A stretch of DNA of 64,000 nucleotides from Clostridiales bacterium (GCA_022508505.1 JAFLVC010000001.1:124001-188000); one strand, 5' to 3'. Positions 1 through 9,405 are shown, counted from the stretch's first letter. The notes: a model not told the origin generated them from the sequence alone. A program made the numbers and translations.

Positions 1-41
1 ATATATTGATTCACCAATACATAGACAGGCGAAGCGACAAG

Positions 42-1988
42 ATGTCGGGCGTTCATACCTTTGTGTCCGACAGGCAGATAGGCATAAGAAAGGCGATCGT
101 CGCGCTGTTCGCCCTGGAGTGCGTATTTGCCGCGGGGCTTTTGGTGCCCGTCGCAATGCGCTATCCCGTAATCATATCTGTTGGCGTGGCGGTCTGGTTG
201 ATATTGGAGTTTTGCACTTATCAGGTGCTCAACGTGTTTGCGAAAAAGGATTGGATGGTAACTTTCGACTCCGTTCCGCTCGAGGCGCTCCTCAACGTCA
301 TAATGCCGGTGATGTTCGGTATATGCATGATGACAATGAGCGCGTGGGCGATAACGTTTTCCGCGTTTATACTGCTGTGCTGTTTGCGGACGCTTTGGGT
401 AAAGCTCAAGCTCGTCGGCATCTACGTGAAGTCGAAGGTCAACACGGTAAGGGAGAGGAGAAAGGGCGTAGTGAAGATATCGGTATATTGCGAGAAGCAA
501 AACAAAGAGGATATAGAAAGGCTTGTGCGCGAAACGCTTAAAGCGGACGGCGCCGTCTTTTTGGGTTACGAAAACCTTTTGCACAGAGGCGGCAAGCTCG
601 TCGTAGACCACGAGCTCGTGCACACGCTGAAGGGCGACGAATTGGACGGATACGTCGGCGTGTACGTGTTTTTTAAGGGCAGGATTTACGACGTATCGTC
701 TGCCGAAGCGCTGCTCGCCGAGAGGCAGAGCCTTCTCGACGAAAATAACTATTGCGCGGCAAAGGACGTAGACGAGGTTTTGCGCGACGTCGATTTTCTC
801 AAGAAAAACAGGGAGTGCCTTTCGTACCCCGATTTTTTCCAGATAGAGTCCACCGACTACTGCAACAGTCGGTGTATCATGTGCGAGCACTACTTTAGGC
901 ACAACAAAAACTGCGACACGCTTTCCATGGAAACGCTCGACAATCTTAGCGACGTCGTAATGCTCGGCAGGATTATAAACCTCAACGGCATGGGCGAGCC
1001 GTTTATAAGCAAGCACATCATAGAGCAGATCGACAAATACGTCGCCTACGGGAACAGGCTTGTCGCAAACACCAATCTGTCGGTGCTGACCGACGAGCTG
1101 ATAGATCGGATACGCGACAATTTCGAGTGCCTCGCGATATCCATAGACGGCGCGAGAAAGGAGACCTACGAGGCGATAAGGATCGGGCTGAAATTCGATA
1201 CCGTGATTGACAACCTGTATCTTCTCAAGGAAAAAGCGCCCGATCTGAAAAAGATTATTTGCATGGTGACCATGCGGCAGAACGTCTGCGAAATGCCCGA
1301 AATCGTGGAGCTTGCGCACGATGCGGGCGTAGGTCAGGTCACGTTTTTGACGCTAACGCCAAACTTTACCATAGGCAACTTCGGCGACGCCATGTCAAAC
1401 TATCCCAAGGTGCTCGAGTACTATTCGGTCAAGGCGCTCGAGGTCGGCGAAAAGTACGGAATGCGCGTGGTGGTGGCGAACGAGGGCAAGCTGAACAGAA
1501 ACATAACCTACGAGGAAATCGAGGACGAGCTGAACGCAATGAACGCCGCCAAAAAGTGGAAAACCGCCGAGGAAGTGGAAGCCATGGAAAGAATAGGCGG
1601 CAAGGTGGACGACTTTTTGCAAAAGAACGACGCGCGGCAAAGCGGCACGGTTCCGTCCAACGTAAAGTGCAAGGGCGTGTGCGATTGGCTGCTCAAAAAC
1701 TGCTACATGAACCTTAAGGGCGACGTCTATATGTGCTGCAGGAACTCGCTGTACCAAGCGGGCAACGTCAACGAAGCGGGCTTTCTTCCCGTCTGGAACT
1801 CGCCGCTCATGCGCGAGGCGCGGGATATTTTCTATTCGGGGTACGTGCCCGAGGCGTGCTTAAAGTGCGGCATGATCGAGTGCGGCGAGCTGAAATATTT
1901 AAAGGCGGACGTCACCGACGATTTTTACAAGGACTCCGAGCTCAAAGAACTTCAGAAAAAGAAGTTCGCCGAGCTTGTCGGGGAGTGA
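42..1988 (+). CDS. Membrane-anchored radical SAM/SPASM protein (possibly truncated at the window edge)
   Basis: About 648 residues from the ATG at 42. The frame is open to the window edge, with a TTG at 6, so the true start may lie upstream. Residues about 14-120 hold three to four hydrophobic segments, followed by a soluble linker of about 140 residues that I do not recognise. The radical SAM core follows, with the CxxxCxxC cluster motif at C274/C278/C281 and a GEPF motif. The C-terminal third has SPASM-type cysteines (CKGVC, CYMN, MCC, CLKCGMIEC) expected to bind auxiliary Fe-S clusters. Such enzymes cleave S-adenosylmethionine to modify peptides, sugars or other substrates; the substrate here is unknown. 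It is the first gene of a compact string and its stop lies 1 nt before the next ATG. The membrane-anchor fusion is unusual for the family. Confidence 0.85.
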   Translation: MSGVHTFVSDRQIGIRKAIVALFALECVFAAGLLVPVAMRYPVIISVGVAVWLILEFCTYQVLNVFAKKDWMVTFDSVPLEALLNVIMPVMFGICMMTMSAWAITFSAFILLCCLRTLWVKLKLVGIYVKSKVNTVRERRKGVVKISVYCEKQNKEDIERLVRETLKADGAVFLGYENLLHRGGKLVVDHELVHTLKGDELDGYVGVYVFFKGRIYDVSSAEALLAERQSLLDENNYCAAKDVDEVLRDVDFLKKNRECLSYPDFFQIESTDYCNSRCIMCEHYFRHNKNCDTLSMETLDNLSDVVMLGRIINLNGMGEPFISKHIIEQIDKYVAYGNRLVANTNLSVLTDELIDRIRDNFECLAISIDGARKETYEAIRIGLKFDTVIDNLYLLKEKAPDLKKIICMVTMRQNVCEMPEIVELAHDAGVGQVTFLTLTPNFTIGNFGDAMSNYPKVLEYYSVKALEVGEKYGMRVVVANEGKLNRNITYEEIEDELNAMNAAKKWKTAEEVEAMERIGGKVDDFLQKNDARQSGTVPSNVKCKGVCDWLLKNCYMNLKGDVYMCCRNSLYQAGNVNEAGFLPVWNSPLMREARDIFYSGYVPEACLKCGMIECGELKYLKADVTDDFYKDSELKELQKKKFAELVGE

Positions 1989-1989
1989 T

Positions 1990-3141
1990 ATGGATTTCGA
2001 GAGCGCAAAAAAAGAAAACCTTAAAAGAATACAGAGGTTTGAAGATAATCTGTCAAATGGCGACTGCGGCGACGGGAGCGTCGACTTTTTCCCGCGCTTT
2101 ATTCAGATAGAGCACACGACGAGGTGCAACGCGCGGTGCATTATGTGCAATCATCTGTACACGGCAAACCGCGGCGCGAGCGACCTCGACGACAGAGTGC
2201 TCGACGCCGTCGAGGAAGCTTTGCCGTACGCCGAGACCGTCATGATCAACGGCGACGGCGAGCCGCTATTGTACGGCAAGCTCGATAAGTCGCTTTCGCT
2301 GTTCCGAAGATACGGAGTGAGCGTGGGGACGAACACCAACTTGAGCGTTATAGACGGCGGCGTGTGGCAATACTTTGCGCGCGACTTCGCATTTCTCAAC
2401 GTGTCGTGCGACGGCTCTACGAAAGAGCTGTACGAGCACATAAGAAAGGGGCTGTCGTACGATAGATTTGTAGAGAACCTGAACAAGCTGAACGAAGTCG
2501 CACCCTCTTTGCGAAAACATCTCGACTGCGTGCTCATGCGGCAGAACATTTCGGACATGGAAAGCATGGTCGAGTTTGCGCACAGACATGGGTTTAACTC
2601 GGTCAGGTTTCACGCTCTCGGCGTAAACCCCGTTATAGCAAACGACGCCGACGCGCCGCACCTGTACCCCGACTATCTGTACGAAAACGCGCAAAGAGCG
2701 AGAAAGAGGGCAAAAGAGCTCGGCATAGGCATTCTCCTGCCCGCGATTGAAGGCGCGGGAGGTCAAAACGGCGAGGACGAACTGCGCGCCCAAAAAGCGG
2801 AAGCCGAATCGAGAGAGCGGATTGCGAGGGTCGAAAAGCTCGAGGGGCACGAGGTCACGCAGCACCTTTGCGAGCGCGTCGAAAAAAGCGACCTGAGCCC
2901 CGCGCCGTTCGAGCACGGCGGCGCTTGCCGGTGGGCGGTAGAGCGGTGCTACATAGACACAAAGGGATACATGACGACGTGCTGCTACAACGTCGAAAAG
3001 AGGTTCGGGGATCTGTCCCGCGAGAGCTTTTCGGGCGTGTGGAACGGCGACGACTACAAGGCGTTTCGCAAGCAGATGTGCGCGGGAAGGCTTCCCGCTT
3101 GGTGCGGATCTTGCGAGTGGCTTAAAAATCCGAGGTTTTAA
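1990..3141 (+). CDS. Radical SAM/SPASM domain protein
   Basis: A 383-residue soluble protein. The ATG at 1990 is preceded by GGAG and lies 1 nt after the upstream stop, so I prefer it to an in-frame TTG at 1975. The radical SAM cysteines are C46/C50/C53 (CNARCIMC), followed by a GDGEPL motif. A C-terminal SPASM region carries CRWAVERC, TTCC and WCGSCEW cysteines. It shares with the first and fourth genes of the string the conserved pieces MRQN and NGxGEP, so these three are paralogues. Likely a SAM-dependent modifying enzyme that works with its neighbours; the substrate is not deducible. Confidence 0.88.
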   Translation: MDFESAKKENLKRIQRFEDNLSNGDCGDGSVDFFPRFIQIEHTTRCNARCIMCNHLYTANRGASDLDDRVLDAVEEALPYAETVMINGDGEPLLYGKLDKSLSLFRRYGVSVGTNTNLSVIDGGVWQYFARDFAFLNVSCDGSTKELYEHIRKGLSYDRFVENLNKLNEVAPSLRKHLDCVLMRQNISDMESMVEFAHRHGFNSVRFHALGVNPVIANDADAPHLYPDYLYENAQRARKRAKELGIGILLPAIEGAGGQNGEDELRAQKAEAESRERIARVEKLEGHEVTQHLCERVEKSDLSPAPFEHGGACRWAVERCYIDTKGYMTTCCYNVEKRFGDLSRESFSGVWNGDDYKAFRKQMCAGRLPAWCGSCEWLKNPRF

Positions 3142-3165
3142 TATAATCGAAAAGGCGGTGAAAAA

Positions 3166-4236
3166 ATGACAATCTACGATATGGTAAACGAGCTCACGGA
3201 AATGCTGTTCGGCGAAAAGGGCACGGACTTCGAAAATCTGCGCAAAAACATCGCAAAACAGCTCACTCAAGACAAGATAACCATTCCCCCGCAGTATATG
3301 GTGATGAAAATTACCAACGTATGCAATTCCAACTGCATATACTGCGGTCACGCACGGGAAAAGGTTAAGTTCGAGCGCAAGAACCGCATAAGCACCGAGC
3401 GAGTCCACGAGATCATCGACGAGGCGATAGCGCTCGGCGTAAAGGCGATCGGAATAAGCGGCGGCGAGCCGCTTGTGCGCGACGACGTCGAGGGCTTCAT
3501 AAAACAGATTGCGGACAGGGACGTAATACCCGTCCTTCTCACAAACGGCTATTATCTCAAGGACAGGGCAAAGGCGCTGTACGACAGCGGGCTTCGCTAC
3601 TTCATCGTCTCGATCGATTCGCTTGACGAGGACACGTTTTTCGCCCAGCGCGGCGTTTCGCTAAAGCCGGTGCTCGAGGGCATAGACGAGCTCGTCAAGT
3701 TAAAGGAAAAAGACGACAGCGTCAAAATACACATAACGCCCGTGATTACGGCGAAGAACATAACTCAAATGCCGGGCATGGTCGAGCACTTCTCCGCAAA
3801 GAAGGTCGCGCTTCAGTTCAGCCCGTTCCACACCTTCGGGCTGGACGGGGTTTCGGAGCTCGGCGAATTTGACAAAAACGAGGTGGTCGAGACGGTCGAC
3901 AAGCTCTTGCAGATGAAGAAGGACGGCTATCTCGTCGCCGACTCCTTTGCGTTTATCGAGCATTTCAAAAAGTTTATGTGCGAGGGCAAAATCGTGCCCG
4001 ACGGCTATAATTGTCTCGTCGCATATGCGTCGGTCTTTGTCGACGCGTTCGAAACCGTCCGCGCCTGCTGGTGCGGCGGATATAACGTCGACAACCTCAA
4101 GAACAAGAGCCTCGGCGATATCTGGTACAGCGAAAAGTATGCGGATATACGCAAAAAGATGTACAACTGCGTGTGCCCAGGCTGTTGGCTGCTCTGCACG
4201 GGCGAGCTTTCCATGATGCTGTACGGGCAGGAATAA
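3166..4236 (+). CDS. Radical SAM/SPASM domain protein, divergent paralogue
   Basis: A 356-residue protein starting at ATG 3166 behind an AGGCGGTG ribosome site. The cluster cysteines are C53/C57/C60 (CNSNCIYC), followed by a GGEPL motif and a (beta/alpha) core. The C-terminal cysteines (RACWCGG, CVCPGCWLLC) fit a SPASM/twitch auxiliary-cluster domain. It differs from its neighbours: it has the classical GGEP motif and lacks the MRQN piece, so it probably belongs to another radical SAM subgroup, closer to the MoaA/PqqE-like fold. It sits 24 nt after the previous gene and 3 nt before the next, so it is cotranscribed. Function unknown. Confidence 0.88.
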   Translation: MTIYDMVNELTEMLFGEKGTDFENLRKNIAKQLTQDKITIPPQYMVMKITNVCNSNCIYCGHAREKVKFERKNRISTERVHEIIDEAIALGVKAIGISGGEPLVRDDVEGFIKQIADRDVIPVLLTNGYYLKDRAKALYDSGLRYFIVSIDSLDEDTFFAQRGVSLKPVLEGIDELVKLKEKDDSVKIHITPVITAKNITQMPGMVEHFSAKKVALQFSPFHTFGLDGVSELGEFDKNEVVETVDKLLQMKKDGYLVADSFAFIEHFKKFMCEGKIVPDGYNCLVAYASVFVDAFETVRACWCGGYNVDNLKNKSLGDIWYSEKYADIRKKMYNCVCPGCWLLCTGELSMMLYGQE

Positions 4237-4239
4237 CGC

Positions 4240-5616
4240 ATGACGACGCGTGAAGAGCTGACAACAAAATATGCGTATCCCTTTACCGACTTCGACTTTT
4301 CGAAAGAGGTGGCGTTTGATTATTGCGGCGATAGATACGACTTGACGGATGAGGACAGCCTGTGCGAGCTCATCGCGCAGTCGAAAAGCCGCAAGGATTA
4401 CGCGATAAGCAAGATAGCCAACAACATTTTGGCGGTAGCGGAAATGAAAAGGGGCGAAGCGCATTACAGGCATTTGCCGGTGATTATGCACGTCGAGCTC
4501 ACAGACATGTGCAACAGCGAGTGCATGATGTGCAAGCATTGCTACGAAAAAAATATCAACGCGAAAAGCCTTTCCGCCGCGGCGTTTGAAAAACTCACGC
4601 AATACTTTCCCACCTGCAAGCTCGTCGTCATCAACGGCTACGGCGAGCCGTTTATTCACCCCGACATATCGAACATAATTTCGGCGTTCGACGAGTACGG
4701 CGTCAAGATAATGACGACGTCCAACGCGCAGCGCATTCCCCTCGACTCGCTCGAAAAGATAAACGATACGTTTTTGCGCATAAACGTCTCTTGCGACGGC
4801 GCCACCGAAAAAACCTATCAGTCGATAAGGCGGCGCTCGAGCTTCGAAAGGTTTAAGCAAAACGTAAAAGCCTTGCGGGAAAACTGCCCTAACGTCGAGC
4901 TCTTTATGTCGGTCGTCGCCATGCGGCAAAACATTCACGAAGCGGTGGATTTGGTGCGGCTCGCTCACGAGTACGGGTTTAAGGAAATACGCTTCGGGCG
5001 GCTGGGCTCCAACGTCTTTTTGAATAACGAGACGGACGAGCTCATTTACTATCCCAACTACGCGAGCATGATGTTCGGGCTTGCGAAAGAGGAGGGCGAC
5101 AGGCTTGGCGTAAGCGTGATAGTGCCGCTCATCATGAAGGACGGCGAATTCGATCCTGTCGCCGCCGAAAGAGAAAAGGCGGAAATATCGAAAACCGCGT
5201 TTTACAAGAGCGAGGAGTATTACGACGAGCTCGGCAGGGAGTATGTGCGAAAGCACAATAGCGGCGAGTTTCGACCGCTCGAATATTCGCTCGACGGAGC
5301 CATTCCCTGCGAGGGAATATGCCATTGGGCGGCGTTCGGCATGTACGTAAACGCTTCGGGGAAGGTGCGGCCGTGCGCCGAGATCCCGTACAACAGGGAA
5401 CAGGAAGAGCGAGAGGAAGAGATAGATTTCAACGCCGCCGAGCTTTGCGAACTGCGCAGGAGGTTTGTCGGCGGCAGAGTGCCCAAGGTCTGTATGGACT
5501 GCGCGTTCATCATGAGCGACGAGGTTGGCACGCTCAAGGTCGACCTTGGCGAATATAAAAAGTATTTTTCGGACAAAGCGAATAAGTCCGACAAAAAAAC
5601 GCAGGTGGTAAAATGA
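4240..5616 (+). CDS. Radical SAM/SPASM domain protein
   Basis: A 458-residue protein with an N-terminal extension of about 75 residues before the radical SAM core. The cluster cysteines are C91/C95/C98 (CNSECMMC), followed by NGYGEPF and MRQN motifs shared with two upstream paralogues. The C-terminal auxiliary-cluster cysteines include EGICHW, RPCAE and KVCMDCAF. Its stop codon overlaps the start of the SDR gene (ATGA), implying translational coupling of the radical SAM genes to the nucleotide-sugar genes. That coupling is the main argument that the substrate is a sugar or a sugar-linked surface molecule; this is inference. Confidence 0.88.
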   Translation: MTTREELTTKYAYPFTDFDFSKEVAFDYCGDRYDLTDEDSLCELIAQSKSRKDYAISKIANNILAVAEMKRGEAHYRHLPVIMHVELTDMCNSECMMCKHCYEKNINAKSLSAAAFEKLTQYFPTCKLVVINGYGEPFIHPDISNIISAFDEYGVKIMTTSNAQRIPLDSLEKINDTFLRINVSCDGATEKTYQSIRRRSSFERFKQNVKALRENCPNVELFMSVVAMRQNIHEAVDLVRLAHEYGFKEIRFGRLGSNVFLNNETDELIYYPNYASMMFGLAKEEGDRLGVSVIVPLIMKDGEFDPVAAEREKAEISKTAFYKSEEYYDELGREYVRKHNSGEFRPLEYSLDGAIPCEGICHWAAFGMYVNASGKVRPCAEIPYNREQEEREEEIDFNAAELCELRRRFVGGRVPKVCMDCAFIMSDEVGTLKVDLGEYKKYFSDKANKSDKKTQVVK

Positions 5617-6539
5617 GCAGAATTTTGGTTACGGGCGGCGCGGGCTTTATAGGCGCGCACTTATGCGAGAGGTTACTCGGTTTGGGAAACCGCGTAATTT
5701 GCCTCGACAACATGTTTACCGGTCGCTACGAAAACGTCGCCGAGCTTTTGAAAAATCCCGATTTCGAGCTCGTCAACGCAAACGTCATAAATCCTCTCGA
5801 CTACGACGTCGACAGGATATACAATTTGGCGTGTCCGGCGAGCCCCATTCATTATCAGTACGATCCCATTATGACGACCAAGACGTGCGTAATGGGGGCT
5901 ATAAACGTGCTCGAGCTTGCAAAAAAGACGGGCGCGCGCGTCCTTCAGGCGAGCACGAGCGAGATTTACGGCGATCCAGAGGTGCACCCGCAGCCCGAGT
6001 CGTACAGGGGCAACGTAAACCCCATCGGCCCGCGCGCGTGCTACGACGAGGGAAAAAGGGTCGCCGAAACGCTGTTTTTCGATTACCGCAGGCAGAATAG
6101 GGTGGACGGCAGAGTTGTCAGGATTTTCAACACGTTCGGACCGAAGATGCTGCCGGGCGACGGCAGGGTGGTGTCCAACTTCATCGTGCAGGCGCTGCGA
6201 AACAAGAATATCACAGTGTACGGCGACGGCAAGCAGACGCGAAGCTTTTGCTACGTCAGCGACATGGTTGAGGGGCTAATCAAGGCGATGGAGGCGGACG
6301 AGCTCGCCGCACCCGTCAATCTCGGAAACCCTTGCGAAAAGACCATTATCGAGCTTGCCGAAACGATAATCAAGATGACCGATTCGAGATCGAAGATAGT
6401 TTTCGAGGATTTGCCTGTCGACGACCCCGCGAGGCGCAAGCCGGACATATCCTTGGCCAAGCGCGTTTTGAATTGGGAGCCCAAGGTGTCGGTTTTCGAG
6501 GGCTTAAGCAAAACGGTCGCGTACTTTATGGAAAAATAG
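5613..6539 (+). CDS. NAD-dependent epimerase/decarboxylase, UDP-glucuronate decarboxylase (UXS)-like
   Basis: A 308-residue extended short-chain dehydrogenase. The Rossmann glycine motif GGAGFIG is at residues 8-14 and the catalytic YxxxK at Y144/K148. The segments [11 protein letters not shown] and VRIFNTFGP are typical of UDP-glucuronic acid decarboxylase/UDP-xylose synthase, which makes UDP-xylose from UDP-glucuronate using bound NAD. The start overlaps the preceding stop. The next gene is a UDP-sugar 6-dehydrogenase, which would supply UDP-glucuronate, so the pair can form a UDP-glucose to UDP-glucuronate to UDP-xylose route. Another UDP-sugar 4-epimerase or dehydratase activity remains possible. 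Confidence 0.85.
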   Translation: MSRILVTGGAGFIGAHLCERLLGLGNRVICLDNMFTGRYENVAELLKNPDFELVNANVINPLDYDVDRIYNLACPASPIHYQYDPIMTTKTCVMGAINVLELAKKTGARVLQASTSEIYGDPEVHPQPESYRGNVNPIGPRACYDEGKRVAETLFFDYRRQNRVDGRVVRIFNTFGPKMLPGDGRVVSNFIVQALRNKNITVYGDGKQTRSFCYVSDMVEGLIKAMEADELAAPVNLGNPCEKTIIELAETIIKMTDSRSKIVFEDLPVDDPARRKPDISLAKRVLNWEPKVSVFEGLSKTVAYFMEK

Positions 6540-6557
6540 CGGAAGAGGTGGACGGAA

Positions 6558-7763
6558 ATGAAGTTTTGCATCGTCGGAGCAGGGTACGTGGGGCTTTCGC
6601 TTGCGGTCATGCTTTCCAAGGACAACGAGGTGTGCGTCGTCGACGTCGTGGACGAAAAGGTCAGGCTCATCAACGAGCGCAAATCGCCCATAAGGGACGA
6701 GTGGATAGAAAAGTATTTGAGCGAGTATGAGCTCAATTTGACCGCCGTCACCGAGCTTAAAGCGGGCGTGCCGCACGCCGATTTTTGCATTGTCGCCACG
6801 CCTACGAATTTCGACGGCGAGGCGGGCGCCATGGACGTAACAAGCGTCGACAGCGTCATCGACGGCATACTCGAGATTGACGGCGGCGCGAATATCGTCA
6901 TAAAGTCCACGGTGCCGGTGGGCTATACCGACAGCGTTCGCAAGAGAAAAGACTACGACAATATTTTCTTTTCGCCCGAGTTTTTGCGGGAAACGAAAGC
7001 GCTGTACGACAACCTGTATCCCACGCGGATTATTTTCGGCGCGGGAAACGGCGAAGCGCAGCGCAAGGCGGCGGAGAGGTTTGTGTCCGCGCTGATAGGC
7101 GCGTCGCAGCTGAAGAGCGTGGAGTATAGGATCATGCGCCCCGCCGAGGCGGAGGCGGTAAAGCTGTTTGCAAACAGCTATCTTGCAATGCGCGTCGCGT
7201 TTTTCAACGAGCTCGACACCTTCGCGGCAGTCGGCGGGCTCGATCCCAAAATGATAATCGAGGGCGTGTGCCTCGACAAGAGGATAGGAATGCACTACAA
7301 CAATCCGTCCTTCGGCTACGGCGGCTATTGCTTTCCCAAGGACACCAAGCAGCTGCTTTGCGAATACGGCGGCATTCGGCAAAACCTCATAGGCGCGATA
7401 GTCGAGTCAAACCGAACGAGGAAAAATTTTGTCGTCGAGCAGGTCGACTCAATCCTAAAGAAAAAGCGCAAGGCGAAAAAGAGCGTCGTCGGCATATACA
7501 GGCTGATAATGAAATCCGATTCGGACAATTTCCGCAACAGCGCAGTAATAGACGTCATGAACGGGCTGAAAGAAAAGGGGTACGACATACGCATATACGA
7601 CCCCATTTTGGAAGGCGGCGACAGCTTTATGGGCAACAAGGTAGTTAGCGATTTGAAAGCGTTCAAGGCCGAAGCCGATATAATACTCGCGAATAGGGTG
7701 GACTGCAATTTGGCGGACTCGGCGGACAAGGTCTACACGCGCGATTGCTACAACAGAGATTAA
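6558..7763 (+). CDS. UDP-glucose/UDP-sugar 6-dehydrogenase
   Basis: A 401-residue enzyme, the usual family length. It has an N-terminal NAD-binding GAGYVG motif at residues 7-12 and the active-site segment GYGGYCFPKD with catalytic Cys at about residue 258. The central helix and the C-terminal UDP-binding domain (SVVGIYRL onward) are present. It oxidises UDP-glucose (or a related UDP-sugar) twice at C6, giving the uronate with two NADH. The gene lies 18 nt after the decarboxylase-like gene, with an AGAGGTGG ribosome site. Context favours UDP-glucose as substrate; the sequence alone does not exclude UDP-GlcNAc or UDP-ManNAc. Confidence 0.9.
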   Translation: MKFCIVGAGYVGLSLAVMLSKDNEVCVVDVVDEKVRLINERKSPIRDEWIEKYLSEYELNLTAVTELKAGVPHADFCIVATPTNFDGEAGAMDVTSVDSVIDGILEIDGGANIVIKSTVPVGYTDSVRKRKDYDNIFFSPEFLRETKALYDNLYPTRIIFGAGNGEAQRKAAERFVSALIGASQLKSVEYRIMRPAEAEAVKLFANSYLAMRVAFFNELDTFAAVGGLDPKMIIEGVCLDKRIGMHYNNPSFGYGGYCFPKDTKQLLCEYGGIRQNLIGAIVESNRTRKNFVVEQVDSILKKKRKAKKSVVGIYRLIMKSDSDNFRNSAVIDVMNGLKEKGYDIRIYDPILEGGDSFMGNKVVSDLKAFKAEADIILANRVDCNLADSADKVYTRDCYNRD

Positions 7764-7782
7764 GTTATGTTCGGAGTGAACT

Positions 7783-8625
7783 ATGGTTAAAGCAGACGAA
7801 ATAGAAGTGCTCGCGCCTTGCGGCAGGCCGTGCGACATAATGCCCGTAATTGACGCGGGGGCGGACGCAATATACGTCGGGCTGTCGGGCTACAGTGCGC
7901 GTCCCAAGTCGTCCGATTTTACGGCGGAAGAAATATGTGAAAGCCTGCCGAAAATCAAGGCGCAAAACAAAAAGCTGTACGTCGCCGTCAATGCAAACGT
8001 AGAAAACGAGTACATATCCGACCTGTGCGAAAAGGCTAAAACGCTCGACAAAGCGGGCGTCGACGCCTTTATCGTGTCGGACTACGGGCTGATCGATTTG
8101 ATGTGCAAGACGGTAAAGAACGCGAGCGTTCATTCGAGCACCATATCGGGCACGTACAACTACGAGGACGTAAAGCTTCTCAAAAGCATGGGCGTAAAGA
8201 GAGTGATTTTATCGACCGACCTCTTTGTCGACGAGATATCGGACATCATAGACAACGCGGGCGACATGGAGTACGAAATGGTCGCAAACGGCGGGATATG
8301 CTTCAATTCAAACCGTCAGTGCCTGCTTCCGCACGTGGGAAGCAATGAGGGCTACACCGTCTTTTGCCAAAAGGAATACGACCTGATTAAGGACGGGCAA
8401 GTCTTGGGCAGGGCGAAGCGGATAGGCAGCGTGGCGTGTCACATGCACAGAGACATGGGGCTTTACGTCGGCATGGGCATAAGCTCGTTCAAGATAGAGG
8501 GGCGGACGAACAACATCGACTACGTGTTAAAGAGAGTAAAAAGCGTGGCGGAAAGCAAAAGGTTTGTCGTAGAGCACGCGGACGAAATTGCCGGCATGAT
8601 GCACTATGTGCGCAGGCAGGGCTAA
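7783..8625 (+). CDS. Peptidase U32 family protein (UbiU/RlhA/TrhP-like)
   Basis: A 280-residue TIM-barrel protein beginning EVLAPCGRP, with the U32 hallmark of AGADAIYVG near residue 27 and SSFKIEGR near the C-terminus. Cysteines in NGGICFNSNRQC, FCQKEY and VACHMHR resemble the four iron-sulfur ligands of the U32 family. U32 proteins are no longer seen mainly as proteases: characterised members hydroxylate RNA bases or ubiquinone precursors without oxygen, using prephenate. Here it is shorter than RlhA-type members and is followed 10 nt later by a second TIM-barrel-like protein, as in UbiU/UbiV pairs. The substrate is unknown; linkage to the sugar and radical SAM genes is by context. Confidence 0.8.
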   Translation: MVKADEIEVLAPCGRPCDIMPVIDAGADAIYVGLSGYSARPKSSDFTAEEICESLPKIKAQNKKLYVAVNANVENEYISDLCEKAKTLDKAGVDAFIVSDYGLIDLMCKTVKNASVHSSTISGTYNYEDVKLLKSMGVKRVILSTDLFVDEISDIIDNAGDMEYEMVANGGICFNSNRQCLLPHVGSNEGYTVFCQKEYDLIKDGQVLGRAKRIGSVACHMHRDMGLYVGMGISSFKIEGRTNNIDYVLKRVKSVAESKRFVVEHADEIAGMMHYVRRQG

Positions 8626-8635
8626 GGAGCGCAAA

Positions 8636-9361
8636 ATGAACAAGATCACGGTCAGAAGCAACACATACGATTTGTCAAAGGTGCAAAGCTTGATCGCGCG
8701 GGAGGACGTCGGCGGCGTCGTCTTGGGCGACATTCTGTGCCCCAAAAAGATGTTTGACGGCGGCATAGCCACCCAAATTCTTCTCGCGGAAAAGGTTCTG
8801 AACAGCGGCAAAACGCTGTATTATCAAGCGCCGCTTTACGTCACCGGCAGGAACTTGGACGGCGTAAAGGACGTCCTCGCCATGATAAACGGATACGGCA
8901 AGACTTCGTATGCGGTCGTTCAGGATTTCGGCACGGCGAGCCTTGTCGGAAGAGAATACAAAAACGTAAAGCTCGTTTGGGGCGTAATGGGAAGAGTGAG
9001 GGAGCACAAATACACCGACGAGTTTTTGAAGTTTTTAAAGAGCAACGGTTTTGTCGGCATGGAGACGTGCGACAGGACGCTTGTCGAAAGATTGATTGGG
9101 CTCGGGCTCAAGCCGTATTACGACGACAGCAGGATTATATACAGGTCGCTCGGCAGGACGTGCTATCTCAAGTATCAGACGGGGATTTGCGACCCCGTGC
9201 TGTGCAGGAGCGGCCGCTACTGCCTGCGGGCGACGGACGGCGCTATCGAAATGAGCGTAAACGGATTTATTCTCGGCGAAAAGCTCGAGAAAATTCCCGC
9301 CGCGGAATACGACGAAGTGTGCGAAAAATTCGACGTGGAAAGGGTCGTTTTCGTCGATTGA
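8636..9361 (+). CDS. U32-like partner protein (UbiV-like arrangement)
   Basis: A 241-residue protein. The ATG at 8636 follows a TAAGGAG site that overlaps the end of the previous gene. It has TIM-barrel-like alternation and a cysteine-rich C-terminal part (TCYLKYQTGIC, VLCRSGRYC) that could ligate an Fe-S cluster. Similarity to U32/UbiV is by layout and cysteines rather than a long motif, so the family call is moderate. If correct, the pair would form a heterodimeric iron-sulfur hydroxylase-like unit closing the gene string. A weak terminator candidate follows. Confidence 0.6.
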   Translation: MNKITVRSNTYDLSKVQSLIAREDVGGVVLGDILCPKKMFDGGIATQILLAEKVLNSGKTLYYQAPLYVTGRNLDGVKDVLAMINGYGKTSYAVVQDFGTASLVGREYKNVKLVWGVMGRVREHKYTDEFLKFLKSNGFVGMETCDRTLVERLIGLGLKPYYDDSRIIYRSLGRTCYLKYQTGICDPVLCRSGRYCLRATDGAIEMSVNGFILGEKLEKIPAAEYDEVCEKFDVERVVFVD

Positions 9362-9365
9362 AAAC

Positions 9366-9405
9366 AGCGCTTGCGGAGAAGCTTCGGTCTGTATCGGCGC
9401 TTTTT
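9366..9405 (+). terminator. Possible rho-independent terminator ending the first gene string
   Basis: A short AGCGC/GCGCT stem encloses an inner GAAGCTTC palindrome and is followed by five T. The closing stem is only 5 bp, so this is a weak call. Confidence 0.4.

Noticed and set aside
3700-5325. 541-codon antisense frame across two radical SAM genes
   Set aside because: It spans two well-supported genes on the other strand and shows no motif.
1-5620. RiPP precursor peptide among the radical SAM/SPASM genes
   Set aside because: Gaps are at most 24 nt and no short Cys- or Gly-rich frame with a ribosome site exists. A precursor could lie upstream of the window.
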